Positions 1 to 8,647 of a stretch of DNA of 53,683 nt are shown here, piece by piece; within the stretch, counting starts at the first letter, position 1, and the number at the start of each line of letters is the position of its first letter. A model generated the notes under the pieces. It saw only the letters and a program-made list of their open reading frames with translations, made no database searches and was not told the DNA's origin. This DNA comes from Streptomyces sp. NRRL B-1347 (GTDB taxonomy: Bacteria > Actinomycetota > Actinomycetes > Streptomycetales > Streptomycetaceae), in the NCBI RefSeq assembly GCF_000720325.1, contig NZ_JOJM01000057.1, positions 1 through 53,683 of the forward strand, written 5' to 3'. Made by a program: the position numbers and the translations under genes.

Positions 1-95
1 GGCCCACCCCGGGCGCGGGCAGCCCGGGCTCCGCGCAGGGCGGCGGCCCACGAGGCCCACCGCCCGCGCAAAGCCGCAGTCTCACGAGGCCCCGG

Positions 96-2348
96 TCAGG
101 TCGTGGGGAGGCCCGGGGGCAGCGTGGCCGGGAGGGCGGACGTGTGGAGGAGGCCCAGGCGTTGGGTGGCCCGGGTCAGGGCCACGTACAGGTCGCTGAC
201 GTCGAAGCGGGCCGGCTCGACCACGAAGACCGTGTCGAATTCGAGGCCCTTGGCCTGCCGGGGGTCGAGGAGGACGAGGCCCCGGGTGAGGTCGGGCGCC
301 TCCCCCGCGGTGACGCCGGGCAGCTTCAGGGCCAGCTCCGCGTGGAGGTCGCGGGGAGCGATGACCGCGGCCCGCCCCTCGCGGGGCGCGTCCGCGACGG
401 CCTCCGCGACGGCACCCGCGAGCGCGCCGGCGGCCACGCGCCGGGCCCAGGGCTCCACGCCGGTGGCCCGTACGGACCGGGGCGGTTCGAAGCCGGGCCG
501 TCCCGCCCTGCGGGGCACCTCCGCCGCGAGGGCCATGATCTCCGCGGGGGTCCGGTAGTTGACGCCGAGCCGCGCGAACTCCCACCGGTCCGCGACGTAC
601 GGCGCGAGGATGTCCGCCCACGAGCCGACGCCCCCGGCCTCCGCCGTCTGCGCGGGGTCGCCGACGAGCGTCATGGACCGCGTCGGCGAGCGCCGCATCA
701 GCAGCCGCCAGGCCATCGCGGACAGCTCCTGCGCCTCGTCGACGATGATGTGCCCGAACGCCCAGGTCCGGTCGGCGGCGGCCCGCTCGGCCGCGCTGCG
801 GTGGTCGGCCTCCTCCTGCCGCTCGGCCATCCGCTCGGCGTCGATGATGTCGTGCGCGAGGAGGACCTCAGCTTCCTCGTCGTCCTTGTCCTCGAACTCG
901 TACGTACGGGACGCGTACGACACGTCGAGCACGCCCTGCGCGTACGCGACCTGCCGCTGCCGCTCCGCCTCCGCGCGGGCCAGGGCCGCGCTGTCGTCCT
1001 TGCCGAGCAGCTCCGCGGCCTCGTCGAGCAGCGGTACGTCGGCGGGCGTCCAGGCCGCGCCGGGGGCCCGGCGCACGGCGGCGGCGTCCGCTTCGGTCAG
1101 GTGCGCGGGCTCCTCCAGGTAGTCGGTGACGAACCGCTGCGGGGTGAGCGCGGGCCACAGCTCCTCGATGGCCGCGTGCACCTCGGCGCTGGCCGCGATG
1201 CCCTTGCCGAGCTGGGCGATGTCGTCGGGCCCGAGGAAGTTGGGCCCGCCGTACGGGTCGTGGCCGATGCGCTCGGCGAGCTGCGCGGTGAGCGCGTCGA
1301 TGACGTGGAAGGCGAAGGTGGGCCGCGCGAGGTTGTGCGGCAGGTCGGCGGCGCGGGCCGCGGCCCGCGCCTCGTAGGCGATCTCCCAGTCCAGGACGAG
1401 GTCGCCGTCGTCGTGCTCGATGATCAGCGGCGCCCCCGGTTCGGGCAGCTGCTGCCGGTCCTCCAGGGCCCGCTTCAGCACGTCGGCCATCTCGGCGCGG
1501 CCCTTGACCTCGGCCGCCGCGGGCGTGTCCGCGGCGGTCGCGGTGACCCCGGGGAACAGCTCGCCGAGCGAGGCGAGCAGCACTCCGGTCTCGCCGAGCG
1601 CGGGCAGCACGTCGCTGATGTAGCCGAGGAAGGCCGGGTTGGGCCCGACGATCAGGACGGCCCGCTTGGCGAGCAGCTCGCGGTGCGCGTACAGCAGGTA
1701 CGCGGCGCGGTGCAGCGCGACGACGGTCTTGCCGGTGCCGGGGCCGCCCTCGACGACGAGGACGCCCCGGTGCGGGGCGCGGATGATGCGGTCCTGCTCG
1801 GCCTGGATGGTCTGCACGATGTCCTGCATGCGGCCGGTGCGCGCGGAGCCCAGCGCGGCGAGCAGCACCTCGTCGGCGTCGGCGCTCTCGTGCCCGGTGC
1901 GGCGCGCGTCGTCGAGATCGAGGATCTCGTCGTGCAGCGCGGTGACCTCGCGGCCCCGGGTGGTGATGTGCCGCCGTCTGCGCAGCCCCATCGGGGTGTG
2001 CCCGGTGGCGAGGTAGAAGGGGCGCGCGACGTCCGCGCGCCAGTCGATGACGAGCGGCGTGCGCTCCGTGTCGGAGGCGCGGATGCCGATCCGCCCGATG
2101 TGGTGGTCGCGGCCGTCGCGGAACGCGAGCCGCCCGAAGCACAGCCCGTTCTCACTGGAGTCGAGCGCGGCGAGCAGCCCGGACCGCTCGGCCACCAGTA
2201 CGTCGCGCTCGAGGCGCGCCTGCAGGCCGTTGCCGACCTGCTGGAGCGACGCGCTCACGGCGGACTCGGCCTCCGCGCGCAGCGCGTCGAGGCGCGCGTA
2301 CAGCCCGGAGACGAATTGCTGCTCTTCCCGCAATTCCTCGGTTGACAA
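96..2348 (-). CDS. helD: HelD/HelR-type RNA polymerase-recycling ATPase
   Basis: A 750-residue UvrD-like superfamily 1 ATPase of the actinobacterial HelD family. These proteins bind stalled RNA polymerase and release it from nucleic acid; the HelR members also displace rifamycins. Visible parts: an N-terminal coiled coil (about 1-60); Walker A GGPGTGKT at 201-208; a Walker B IIVDEAQE; the helicase-like LVGDPAQT; and late motifs GLEFDTVFV and YVALTRATQRL. The start is TTG with a GAGG Shine-Dalgarno about 9 nt upstream; no ATG sits nearby. It is a single gene, separated from the thioredoxin gene by a strong terminator. HelD versus HelR cannot be settled from sequence alone. I saw no clear palindromic rifamycin-response element upstream. 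Family certain, subtype moderate. Confidence 0.88.
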   Translation of the reverse strand: MSTEELREEQQFVSGLYARLDALRAEAESAVSASLQQVGNGLQARLERDVLVAERSGLLAALDSSENGLCFGRLAFRDGRDHHIGRIGIRASDTERTPLVIDWRADVARPFYLATGHTPMGLRRRRHITTRGREVTALHDEILDLDDARRTGHESADADEVLLAALGSARTGRMQDIVQTIQAEQDRIIRAPHRGVLVVEGGPGTGKTVVALHRAAYLLYAHRELLAKRAVLIVGPNPAFLGYISDVLPALGETGVLLASLGELFPGVTATAADTPAAAEVKGRAEMADVLKRALEDRQQLPEPGAPLIIEHDDGDLVLDWEIAYEARAAARAADLPHNLARPTFAFHVIDALTAQLAERIGHDPYGGPNFLGPDDIAQLGKGIAASAEVHAAIEELWPALTPQRFVTDYLEEPAHLTEADAAAVRRAPGAAWTPADVPLLDEAAELLGKDDSAALARAEAERQRQVAYAQGVLDVSYASRTYEFEDKDDEEAEVLLAHDIIDAERMAERQEEADHRSAAERAAADRTWAFGHIIVDEAQELSAMAWRLLMRRSPTRSMTLVGDPAQTAEAGGVGSWADILAPYVADRWEFARLGVNYRTPAEIMALAAEVPRRAGRPGFEPPRSVRATGVEPWARRVAAGALAGAVAEAVADAPREGRAAVIAPRDLHAELALKLPGVTAGEAPDLTRGLVLLDPRQAKGLEFDTVFVVEPARFDVSDLYVALTRATQRLGLLHTSALPATLPPGLPTT

Positions 2349-2443
2349 TTCAGCCCCTCGCCAGATACAGTGCTGTCATATTGATTCCCGCAGTACTCGT
2401 GCGCCCAAATGCGCAGAGCAATGCGAAAGAATCCACTATACGC

Positions 2444-2486
2444 AGAGAAAAGCCCTGGACGTCAATCACGTCCAGGGCTTTTCTCT
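2444..2486. terminator. Bidirectional intrinsic terminator
   Basis: Perfect 19-bp inverted repeat, arms 2444-2462 and 2468-2486, with a 5-nt loop. The core is GCCCTGGACGT/ACGTCCAGGGC with A and T runs on the outer flanks, so it can end transcripts in both directions. It lies between the thioredoxin gene and helD, both on the minus strand, and should insulate helD from the upstream operon. Confidence 0.9.
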
Positions 2487-2595
2487 ACTCCGCCGCCGAC
2501 TTCAGAAAGTCGGCTTTCGCCTCGGGGAACGAGGGGAACGACGCGGGGAACGACGCCCGCTCCGGCACGGGACTACGCGCGGTCCGGCACGGGAC

Positions 2596-2940
2596 TCAGA
2601 GCACGCCCGCCCCCGCCAGCTCCGCCACCAGCTTCCGCTTCGCCCGCGCCCCGACGGCCTGCCACACCGGCTCGCCGTCGCGGAACACCATCAGCGTCGG
2701 CGTGGACAGCACGCCGTAAGCGACCGTCGTCTCCGGATTCCGGTCCACGTCGACCCGCACCACCTTCAGCCGCTCCGCCTCCTGTGCCGCCAGCTCACCG
2801 AGCACCGGCGCCAGCTGCCGGCACGGCCCGCACCACTCCGCCGTGAACTGCACGAGCACCGGCCGTTCACCGCTCAGCACCTCGAATCCGAAATCCGCGT
2901 CCGACACCTCGGCCACGCCTTCGGCCCGCACACCGCTCAT
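2596..2940 (-). CDS. trxA: Thioredoxin
   Basis: Single-domain thioredoxin of 114 residues, a cytoplasmic dithiol-disulfide oxidoreductase. The redox motif is FTAEWCGPCRQLAPVLGEL, and the cis-proline region STPTLMVF is present. I chose ATG at 2940 because GAGGGG lies 9 nt upstream. A TTG at 2949 overlaps the MerR stop codon, but it would sit directly against the Shine-Dalgarno. It is the second gene of a tight two-gene operon with the MerR regulator, which suggests redox or metal-thiol induction of thioredoxin. The operon ends at the terminator at 2444-2486. Confidence 0.92.
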   Translation of the reverse strand: MSGVRAEGVAEVSDADFGFEVLSGERPVLVQFTAEWCGPCRQLAPVLGELAAQEAERLKVVRVDVDRNPETTVAYGVLSTPTLMVFRDGEPVWQAVGARAKRKLVAELAGAGVL

Positions 2941-2945
2941 CTCCG

Positions 2946-3398
2946 TCAACCCCTCACGTCGCTCATCGGGTCATCCCGTACGTCACTCAGCTCGCACAGC
3001 GGCTCGGGACCGCCCGGAGCGTCCGCGTCGGCGGCCAGTTCCGCGAGCGCCCGCTCGGCCCGCGCCAACTCCGCGCCGACCTGCGCGCGCACCGCGCCGA
3101 GCTCCCCCATCAGGGCGTCGAGCTCGGCCAGCTTGCGGCGGTACACGGCGACCGACGCCGGACAGGAGTCACCCGCCGGGTGCCCGGAGCGCAGGCACTC
3201 CACGAACGGCCGGGTCTCCTCCAGGTCGAAGCCGAAGTCCTGGAGCGTCCTGATCTGCTCCAGGAGCCGGACGTCGCCGTCGTCGTAGGTGCGATGGCCG
3301 TGGCCGTCGCGCCGCGCGGGCAGCAGCCCGCGCGACTCGTAGTACCGCAGCGTCCGCGTGGTCGTCCCCACGCGGGCCGCGAGTTCGCCGATGCGCAT
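2946..3398 (-). CDS. MerR-family transcriptional regulator
   Basis: A 150-residue MerR-type activator. The N-terminal winged helix-turn-helix reads MRIGELAARVGTTTRTLRYYE, followed by the usual RTYDDGDVRLLEQI and a long dimerisation helix (about 80-125). Two cysteines, in VECLRSG and GDSCPASV, are about 12 residues apart and could bind a metal or sense thiol stress. They do not form the SoxR iron-sulfur cluster spacing. The gene lies directly upstream of thioredoxin with no gap, so it probably controls its own operon through the palindrome at 3413-3432. The inducer is unknown. Confidence 0.88.
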   Translation of the reverse strand: MRIGELAARVGTTTRTLRYYESRGLLPARRDGHGHRTYDDGDVRLLEQIRTLQDFGFDLEETRPFVECLRSGHPAGDSCPASVAVYRRKLAELDALMGELGAVRAQVGAELARAERALAELAADADAPGGPEPLCELSDVRDDPMSDVRG

Positions 3399-3412
3399 GC
3401 CGCGACCGTAAC

Positions 3413-3432
3413 CCTTGACGTCGGCGTCAAGG
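3413..3432 (-). promoter_or_regulatory. Candidate MerR operator/promoter of the merR-trxA operon
   Basis: Perfect 8-bp inverted repeat CCTTGACG / CGTCAAGG with a 4-nt centre, 15 nt upstream of the MerR start codon. On the minus strand the outer arm supplies a TTGACG -35-like hexamer. A dyad lying in the promoter spacer is the normal MerR-family arrangement. Confidence 0.65.
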
Positions 3433-3452
3433 CCAGCGATGCAGGGGGCCGC

Positions 3453-4337
3453 TCAGGGCTTGCGGACGGCCTCCACCGTCGCCGTCCAGTTGTCGGCGCC
3501 GTGGCCGAGGTCGACGCCGCGCTGGGCCACCGCGTTCACGGCGCGCAGCACGGAGGCGTCGAGGCCGCGGTGCTCGGCGGCGTGCACGACGTGGTCGATG
3601 CCCGCCACCTCCATCGCCAGGTTCGCCTCCTCGCCGGGGTAGCTGCCCGCGTCGATCTGCTCCGCCATGCCGTCGACGATGGACGTGACGAGACCGGCGT
3701 TGGCCTTGATGAAGGGGGCGATCGCGGCGGCCGGGACGCCGTCCGCCGCCGCGAGCGCGAAGGCGTGCACGGCACCCGACATCGCGGTCCAGAAGAAGTC
3801 GAGCAGCGACAGGTCGTGGACGGCGGAGAGGCCGTGGTCCGCACCGACGTACGTGGTGTTGCCGCCGAGGGCCGCGAGGGTCCGCTCGTGCTTGTCGTAC
3901 GCGGCGCGCGGACCCGCGTGGAAGAGCAGCGCGTCCGGCGTGCCGATGACGGGCGTGGGCACCATGACCGCCCCGTCCAGGTAGTCGATGCCCGCCGCGG
4001 CGGCCCACTCGGCGGCCTCGCGGGCGCGCTCCGGGGTGTCGGACGTGAGGTTCACCAGGGTGCGCCCGGCGAGGTCGGCGGCCAGCGGTTCGAGGACGGC
4101 CGCCGACGCGTCGTAGTCGACGACGCACACGACGATCAGCTCACTGGCGCGCACGGCCTCGGCGGCGGTCGCCGCGCGGACGGCGCCCCGGGCGACGAGG
4201 TCGTCGCCCTTGCCCGCCGAGCGGTTCCAGACGGTCGTCGGATGCCCGGCGTCGAGGAAGGCTCCGGCGAGGGCGCGGCCCATGGCACCGAGGCCGATGA
4301 CGGTGACGGGGTTCTTGGGGTTGTTGTCGTGAGGCAT
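3453..4337 (-). CDS. Imine-reductase-like NAD(P)-dependent oxidoreductase
   Basis: About 294 residues, beta-hydroxyacid dehydrogenase fold. The N-terminal Rossmann motif is VIGLGAMGRALAGAFL, followed by TTVWNRSAGK, where the Asn-Arg-Ser favours NADPH. The signature DGAVMVPTPVIGTPDALLFHAG and the C-terminal helical dimerisation half place it with imine reductases rather than with 3-hydroxyisobutyrate dehydrogenases. An Asp in the VHDLSLLDFF helix sits where R-selective imine reductases carry a catalytic Asp; this residue assignment is tentative. I chose ATG 4337. A GTG at 4370 is in frame but lies next to the operator-like dyad at 4372-4396 and lacks a Shine-Dalgarno. The natural substrate is unknown. 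Confidence 0.82.
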   Translation of the reverse strand: MPHDNNPKNPVTVIGLGAMGRALAGAFLDAGHPTTVWNRSAGKGDDLVARGAVRAATAAEAVRASELIVVCVVDYDASAAVLEPLAADLAGRTLVNLTSDTPERAREAAEWAAAAGIDYLDGAVMVPTPVIGTPDALLFHAGPRAAYDKHERTLAALGGNTTYVGADHGLSAVHDLSLLDFFWTAMSGAVHAFALAAADGVPAAAIAPFIKANAGLVTSIVDGMAEQIDAGSYPGEEANLAMEVAGIDHVVHAAEHRGLDASVLRAVNAVAQRGVDLGHGADNWTATVEAVRKP

Positions 4338-4371
4338 GCCCCCATGCTTGATGAGTACATAAGCCCTCACA

Positions 4372-4396
4372 AGTACCGACTATTTTGTGCGGTACT
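4372..4396. promoter_or_regulatory. Candidate HxlR-type operator upstream of the imine-reductase-like gene
   Basis: Perfect 7-bp arms AGTACCG and CGGTACT separated by an A/T-rich 11-nt centre, within an unusually A/T-rich stretch. A further AGTAC copy lies just inside at about 4353-4357. The AGTAC...GTACT layout resembles HxlR-family operators, but no HxlR gene is present nearby. Confidence 0.5.
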
Positions 4397-4442
4397 CACC
4401 AAATGGTAAGCATGGGCGGCCGATCGGCGGACGACGTCCGGG

Positions 4443-6080
4443 TCACCTCAGCGGGCGGTAGGACGCCCTGGTGAAGAACCCGCCGCCGTTCTCGCCGAGG
4501 CGCCCCGGGCCGGGGAGGCGGTCGGGCAGCGCCCCGGGACCCCCGCCGTCGTCATCGTCATCGTCATCGTCATCGCCGTACCCGTCGTCGTATCCGTCGT
4601 CGTCCTGGCCGTCCTCGTCATCCTCGTCGTCACCCGGTACGCCGAGCAGGCGCCGGGTCAACAGGTCGCGGTCCGAGAGGAGTTCGTCCAGGGCGGCGCG
4701 TACGTCGACCGCCTCGGTGCGGGCCGCGTCGCGCTCGCAGGCGATGAGGACGGCGCGCCGGACCAGCTCCTTGGTGAAGGACGCCGTGGTGCCCTCCGTG
4801 CGGACGACGACCTCCTCCGCGACCTCGTCGTCGAGGCCGAGCCCCGCGCCGTACAGGGCGAGCAGCCGGCGGCGGCCCGCCGTGTCGGGCAGCGGGATCT
4901 CCACCGCGAGGTCGACGCGGCCGGGGCGCTGCACGAGGGCGGGCTCCAGGAGGTCGGCGCGGTTGGTGGTGAGCAGGAAGGCCACGTCGGCGTCGTCGCC
5001 GAGGCCGTCCATCTCGTTCAGGACCTGGAAGAGCAGGGGCTGTTCGCCGTCGCTGTAGTCCCGGGCCTCGGCGACGAGGTCGCAGTCCTCCAGGACGACG
5101 AGGGCGGGCTGGAGCATGCGCGCGAGGGCGCAGGCCGGGCCGATCGCCCTGATCGTGACGCCGGAGAGCAGGACGACGGTGAAGTCCGGCATGCCGGAGA
5201 GGAGGTACCGGACGGTGTGGGTCTTGCCGGTGCCCGGCGGACCGTACAGGAGCAGGCCGCGCCGCAGGTGCTGGCCCGCGGCGAGCAGCCGCTCGCGCTG
5301 CCGGGCCACGCCCACGACGTGCCGCTCGACGCGGTCGAGGAGCCCGTCGGGAAGGACGATGCCCTCGCGGGCCAGATCCGGTCGGCGGTGGAAGCGGAAC
5401 GGGCCGAGGCCTTCGCTGAAGTCGCCGCCCTCGAAGGACAGGACCTGGCCGCGCAGGACGTTGTGCTCGCGGATCAGCGCGTCGACCCCGGCGAGCAGCC
5501 GCTTCGCAGTGCCGCGGTCCGCGGCGAGGACTTCGAGCTGGACCTTCTCGTCGCCGTACTCGTCACTCGGGCCGCGCAGGAGCACGACGTAGCGCTCCTC
5601 GCTGCCGTCGGCGGCGCGCTCGGCGCCCAGGTAGAACCCGAAGGACACGCAGGCGAGTTCGGTGTCCGGGGAGACCGGCAGGTGCGCGTAGTCGACGGCG
5701 CCGATCACGAACCGGTCGTAGCGGCTGGCGGATTCGAGGATCTCGGAGAGCGTGTAGTGCCCGCGGTGGTCGGCGCCGGTCATGCCGATCAGCTCGTACG
5801 AGCGCCCGTCGGCGGCGAACCAGCGCTCCAGGGCCAGGTGCACGTTCGGGTGGTCGTAGGGCGCGTACGCGGCCTTCACGACCGGGGCCTGGCCGGGCTC
5901 GACGCCGAGGTGGCCGCGCAGGCGCGCGGTGAGGTCGCGCTCGTCGCCCTCGGCCTGCGGGCGGCGCGCCACGGCGTCGATGAACTGCCTGAACAGCTCA
6001 CCGACCCGCTCCAGCTCGGCCTGCTCGCTCCCCGGAGCGCCCTCGCCGCCGGGTCCGCTGGAGACGATCCGTGTGGTCAT
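4443..6080 (-). CDS. AAA-family ATPase with acidic C-terminal tail
   Basis: About 545 residues. The N-terminal half (to about 270) has no recognised domain. It is followed by a classical AAA module: Walker A LLLYGPPGTGKTH, Walker B LVVLEDCDLV, sensor-1-like LLTTNRADLLEPALVQRPGRVD with the arginine finger region, and a helical lid. The tail has a run of nine aspartates in a Gly/Asp/Tyr-rich stretch. ATG 6080 has GGGGGAG about 8 nt upstream, so I reject a longer in-frame extension. It resembles BCS1/FtsH-like AAA domains, but no protease or membrane segment is present. The role is unknown; perhaps remodelling of protein complexes. Confidence 0.85.
   Translation of the reverse strand: MTTRIVSSGPGGEGAPGSEQAELERVGELFRQFIDAVARRPQAEGDERDLTARLRGHLGVEPGQAPVVKAAYAPYDHPNVHLALERWFAADGRSYELIGMTGADHRGHYTLSEILESASRYDRFVIGAVDYAHLPVSPDTELACVSFGFYLGAERAADGSEERYVVLLRGPSDEYGDEKVQLEVLAADRGTAKRLLAGVDALIREHNVLRGQVLSFEGGDFSEGLGPFRFHRRPDLAREGIVLPDGLLDRVERHVVGVARQRERLLAAGQHLRRGLLLYGPPGTGKTHTVRYLLSGMPDFTVVLLSGVTIRAIGPACALARMLQPALVVLEDCDLVAEARDYSDGEQPLLFQVLNEMDGLGDDADVAFLLTTNRADLLEPALVQRPGRVDLAVEIPLPDTAGRRRLLALYGAGLGLDDEVAEEVVVRTEGTTASFTKELVRRAVLIACERDAARTEAVDVRAALDELLSDRDLLTRRLLGVPGDDEDDEDGQDDDGYDDGYGDDDDDDDDDGGGPGALPDRLPGPGRLGENGGGFFTRASYRPLR
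4551..4574. repeat. Four tandem GTCATC hexamers
   Basis: Perfect 6-bp unit repeated four times inside the AAA ATPase gene, encoding an Asp run on the minus strand. Whole-codon expansion or contraction would keep the frame. Confidence 0.85.
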
Positions 6081-6171
6081 GGGTGTACTCCCCCGTCGCA
6101 CTGCGGCCGCTGGTCGGGCGGCCCGAGGATTCTCAGCGTGGCGGCGCCCGTTCGCCGCCGTCAACGAGATT

Positions 6172-8580
6172 TCACGGGCGCGGGGCGCGGGGGTTGCGCA
6201 CCAGCCAGGCGTGCAGCTCGCCGTGGCGGAACTGGTAGCCGCCGCCGACGATGCGCAGGAGCCCGGCGTGGTAGGCCCAGGTGGTGAAGGCGTCGGTGCG
6301 GGGCGGGATGCGGCCCAGGCAGGCCGCGCAGAGCCACATCGCGTACAGGGCGAGCAGCGCCGCCGCGCACGACGCCATCCACGCCAACGTCACGGTCACG
6401 ACACCGGCGAAGCCGAGCAGCCCCTCCGCCGCCGCTCCGGCGACGAACGGGATCACCGTCAGCTTGAGCCCTCCGGGCAGCCGCACCGCGCGCCGCGCGC
6501 GCCGGGCCTCACGCCAGATCCGTGCCGCCCTGCCCATCCCGAGGAACAGGCACGCCAGGACGTAGAAGACGGCGGCACCGAGCGCGGCGCCGCTCCAGAA
6601 TCCGCCGCCGGGCGCCACGGTGACGGAGGACCACGCCATGACGGCCGCCACCACCGCCGCCACGACGGAGAAGCCACTGGCCCCGGCCTCCTCCACCAAG
6701 AGGATCGCGACGACCACGAAGACCAGGCAGGCGAGGAACCACAGGGCGTACGCGTCGGTCTCCCGGACCACGAGGCCCGTCGCCCAGCCGAGGGCGGGAA
6801 GCACCACACAGCCCACGAGACCGCCGCAGCCCTCATGGGCGACCAGCCGCTCGCTCGCCCCCGCCCCCACGCAGGCCGCGAAGCACACCACGGCACCCAC
6901 CGCGTACCAGATGGGGGCGGACGCCCCGGCGAGCCAGTGATCCCGTCCGGCCGCGGCGCCGATGACGAACAGGGCCGGAAGCCCACCCGCGCCCATGGCG
7001 ACGTACGCCAGATCCGCGACGGACTTCCGCAGCCGTCCCGCCCCCGCACGGGCCCCGCGCACCCCCTCAGCGGGCTCCGGGTAGATGGCGTCGACCAGCA
7101 GGGACACGAACACCGCTCCGCAGAACACCGCCCCCGCGCCCGCGACCGCGAAGGACAGGACGGCGCCGTGGCGGTGGTCCCACCACGGCTCGGGGAACAG
7201 CCCCCTGACCGCCTCCGGCCCCCACACGAGCGCGGCCCCGCAGACCGCGAAGACGACCACGCCCGCCAGGACGCGCGCCCTGACCAGCCCCAGGGCCTCC
7301 CCGAGCGAGGCGATCCTCCCCTCCTCCCCGGCCAGGTGGTGCAGCCACCGGTGCACCGTGGCGGGCTCGTACTCGCCGCGCCCTGCCCAGGCCGAGCGCA
7401 CCCCCGCCACCCGTCGGCGTGCCTGTCGCACCGCCGCGTTCGCCGCCCGCGTGGCCGCCGGAATGTAGTGGGCCAGGAGGTGCTCCCGGACCTCGTCCGC
7501 CGTGCGCAGCCGCGCCAGGGAGCGGGCCTGCCCCACCTCCCCGTACACCGCGTACGCGAGCCCCAGGTAGAACGGCGAGCTGAGCGCCTCCGCGACGGCC
7601 GGGCCCATGTCGTCGAGCAGCGCGTCCATCGGTGAGGCCCGGCCGTCGGACCGGGACCGGACGTACGAGCGGGCCTCCGAGACGTCGACGCCCGCGATGC
7701 GCAGCAGCGCCGACCGCCGCAGCCAGGCGTAGCGGTCGGACAGCTCCGCGTACCGCTGCTCGCGGCAGGTCAGCACGACGGGCGCGCTGCCCGCCACGGA
7801 CTCGTAGGCGTTCAACTCGTCCAGGGCCTGCTGCGCACGGCTCGCCGACTCCCCGTCGACGTCGGCGTCCATCTCGTCGAGCCCGTCGAGCACGGGGATG
7901 ACGAGGCGCCGCGTGACGAGGTCCGCCGCGGTGCGCTCCCGCAGGCCGTACACCTTGACCAGGCTGTCCGTCAGCCAGCGTTCGAAGCCGCCGGGGCGCC
8001 AGCGGTGCCACCAGCGCCGTTCGGTGCGGGGCGGGGGCAGGTCCCCGATGGCGAGCCGGACGGGCACCGCGTCGGCGGGCCCGCGCGCGGCGAGCAGCAG
8101 GACGACGAGGTGCACGGCGAACACCGTCTTCCCCGCGCCGGGTGCCCCGGTGACGACGAGGCGGCCCGGCGCGGAGCAGTACCGGGCCGCCACGTCGGAG
8201 AGCCGCTGGGGCCCTGCCGGTTCGGCGCCGCCCTGCCGGGGGGTGACCTCGACGCGCAGGTCGATCAGGTGCGCGCCGTCGCCGAGCATGTGCGCGCGCT
8301 CGGCGACCTCGATCTCCGCCACGGCCCCGGCGAGGGAGTCGAGCGCGGCGGCCCGTGCGTCCGTCGCCTGCTGCAGGCGCAGCGCACTGAGGCTGACGGC
8401 GGCGCCGACGAGGACCCCCAGGACACCGAGGGGAAGCCCCAACACCCCTGACACGTCCTGGGGTTGGAGCCCGCCGCGGGCCACGGACAGGCCTGCCCAG
8501 ACGCCGCTCGCGAGCAGGACCACGACACCGCCGCCGAGCAGTCGGCGGAGGCCCGCGGGTCCCGGCCTTCCCGTCTCCAT
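6172..8580 (-). CDS. Membrane-anchored NACHT-domain NTPase
   Basis: 802 residues. Two N-terminal hydrophobic segments (about 16-34 and 46-66) are followed by a NACHT P-loop: Walker A GAPGAGKT (145-152) and Walker B LVIPVLDGLDEMD (about 226-238), then LTCREQRY, a sensor-like motif. The C-terminal half (about 430-770) is a series of roughly eight to ten hydrophobic segments. NACHT proteins are signal-transduction ATPases, and some bacterial ones act in phage defence. Here the usual C-terminal repeat sensor is replaced by a membrane domain. It follows the exporter gene after 67 bp. The Shine-Dalgarno at ATG 8580 is weak. Function unknown. Confidence 0.82.
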   Translation of the reverse strand: METGRPGPAGLRRLLGGGVVVLLASGVWAGLSVARGGLQPQDVSGVLGLPLGVLGVLVGAAVSLSALRLQQATDARAAALDSLAGAVAEIEVAERAHMLGDGAHLIDLRVEVTPRQGGAEPAGPQRLSDVAARYCSAPGRLVVTGAPGAGKTVFAVHLVVLLLAARGPADAVPVRLAIGDLPPPRTERRWWHRWRPGGFERWLTDSLVKVYGLRERTAADLVTRRLVIPVLDGLDEMDADVDGESASRAQQALDELNAYESVAGSAPVVLTCREQRYAELSDRYAWLRRSALLRIAGVDVSEARSYVRSRSDGRASPMDALLDDMGPAVAEALSSPFYLGLAYAVYGEVGQARSLARLRTADEVREHLLAHYIPAATRAANAAVRQARRRVAGVRSAWAGRGEYEPATVHRWLHHLAGEEGRIASLGEALGLVRARVLAGVVVFAVCGAALVWGPEAVRGLFPEPWWDHRHGAVLSFAVAGAGAVFCGAVFVSLLVDAIYPEPAEGVRGARAGAGRLRKSVADLAYVAMGAGGLPALFVIGAAAGRDHWLAGASAPIWYAVGAVVCFAACVGAGASERLVAHEGCGGLVGCVVLPALGWATGLVVRETDAYALWFLACLVFVVVAILLVEEAGASGFSVVAAVVAAVMAWSSVTVAPGGGFWSGAALGAAVFYVLACLFLGMGRAARIWREARRARRAVRLPGGLKLTVIPFVAGAAAEGLLGFAGVVTVTLAWMASCAAALLALYAMWLCAACLGRIPPRTDAFTTWAYHAGLLRIVGGGYQFRHGELHAWLVRNPRAPRP

Positions 8581-8647
8581 GGGTCAGCATCATGGCAAGG
8601 CGCTGATCGCCGGACCACCGGTTCGGCGAGGTCGCGCGGCCCCGGCG

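Noticed and set aside
82..2345. Long open frames opposite and alongside helD (144-2345 plus and others)
   Set aside because: Arg/Gly/Ala-rich low-complexity translations without domains; they arise from the high G+C content opposite a well-supported gene.
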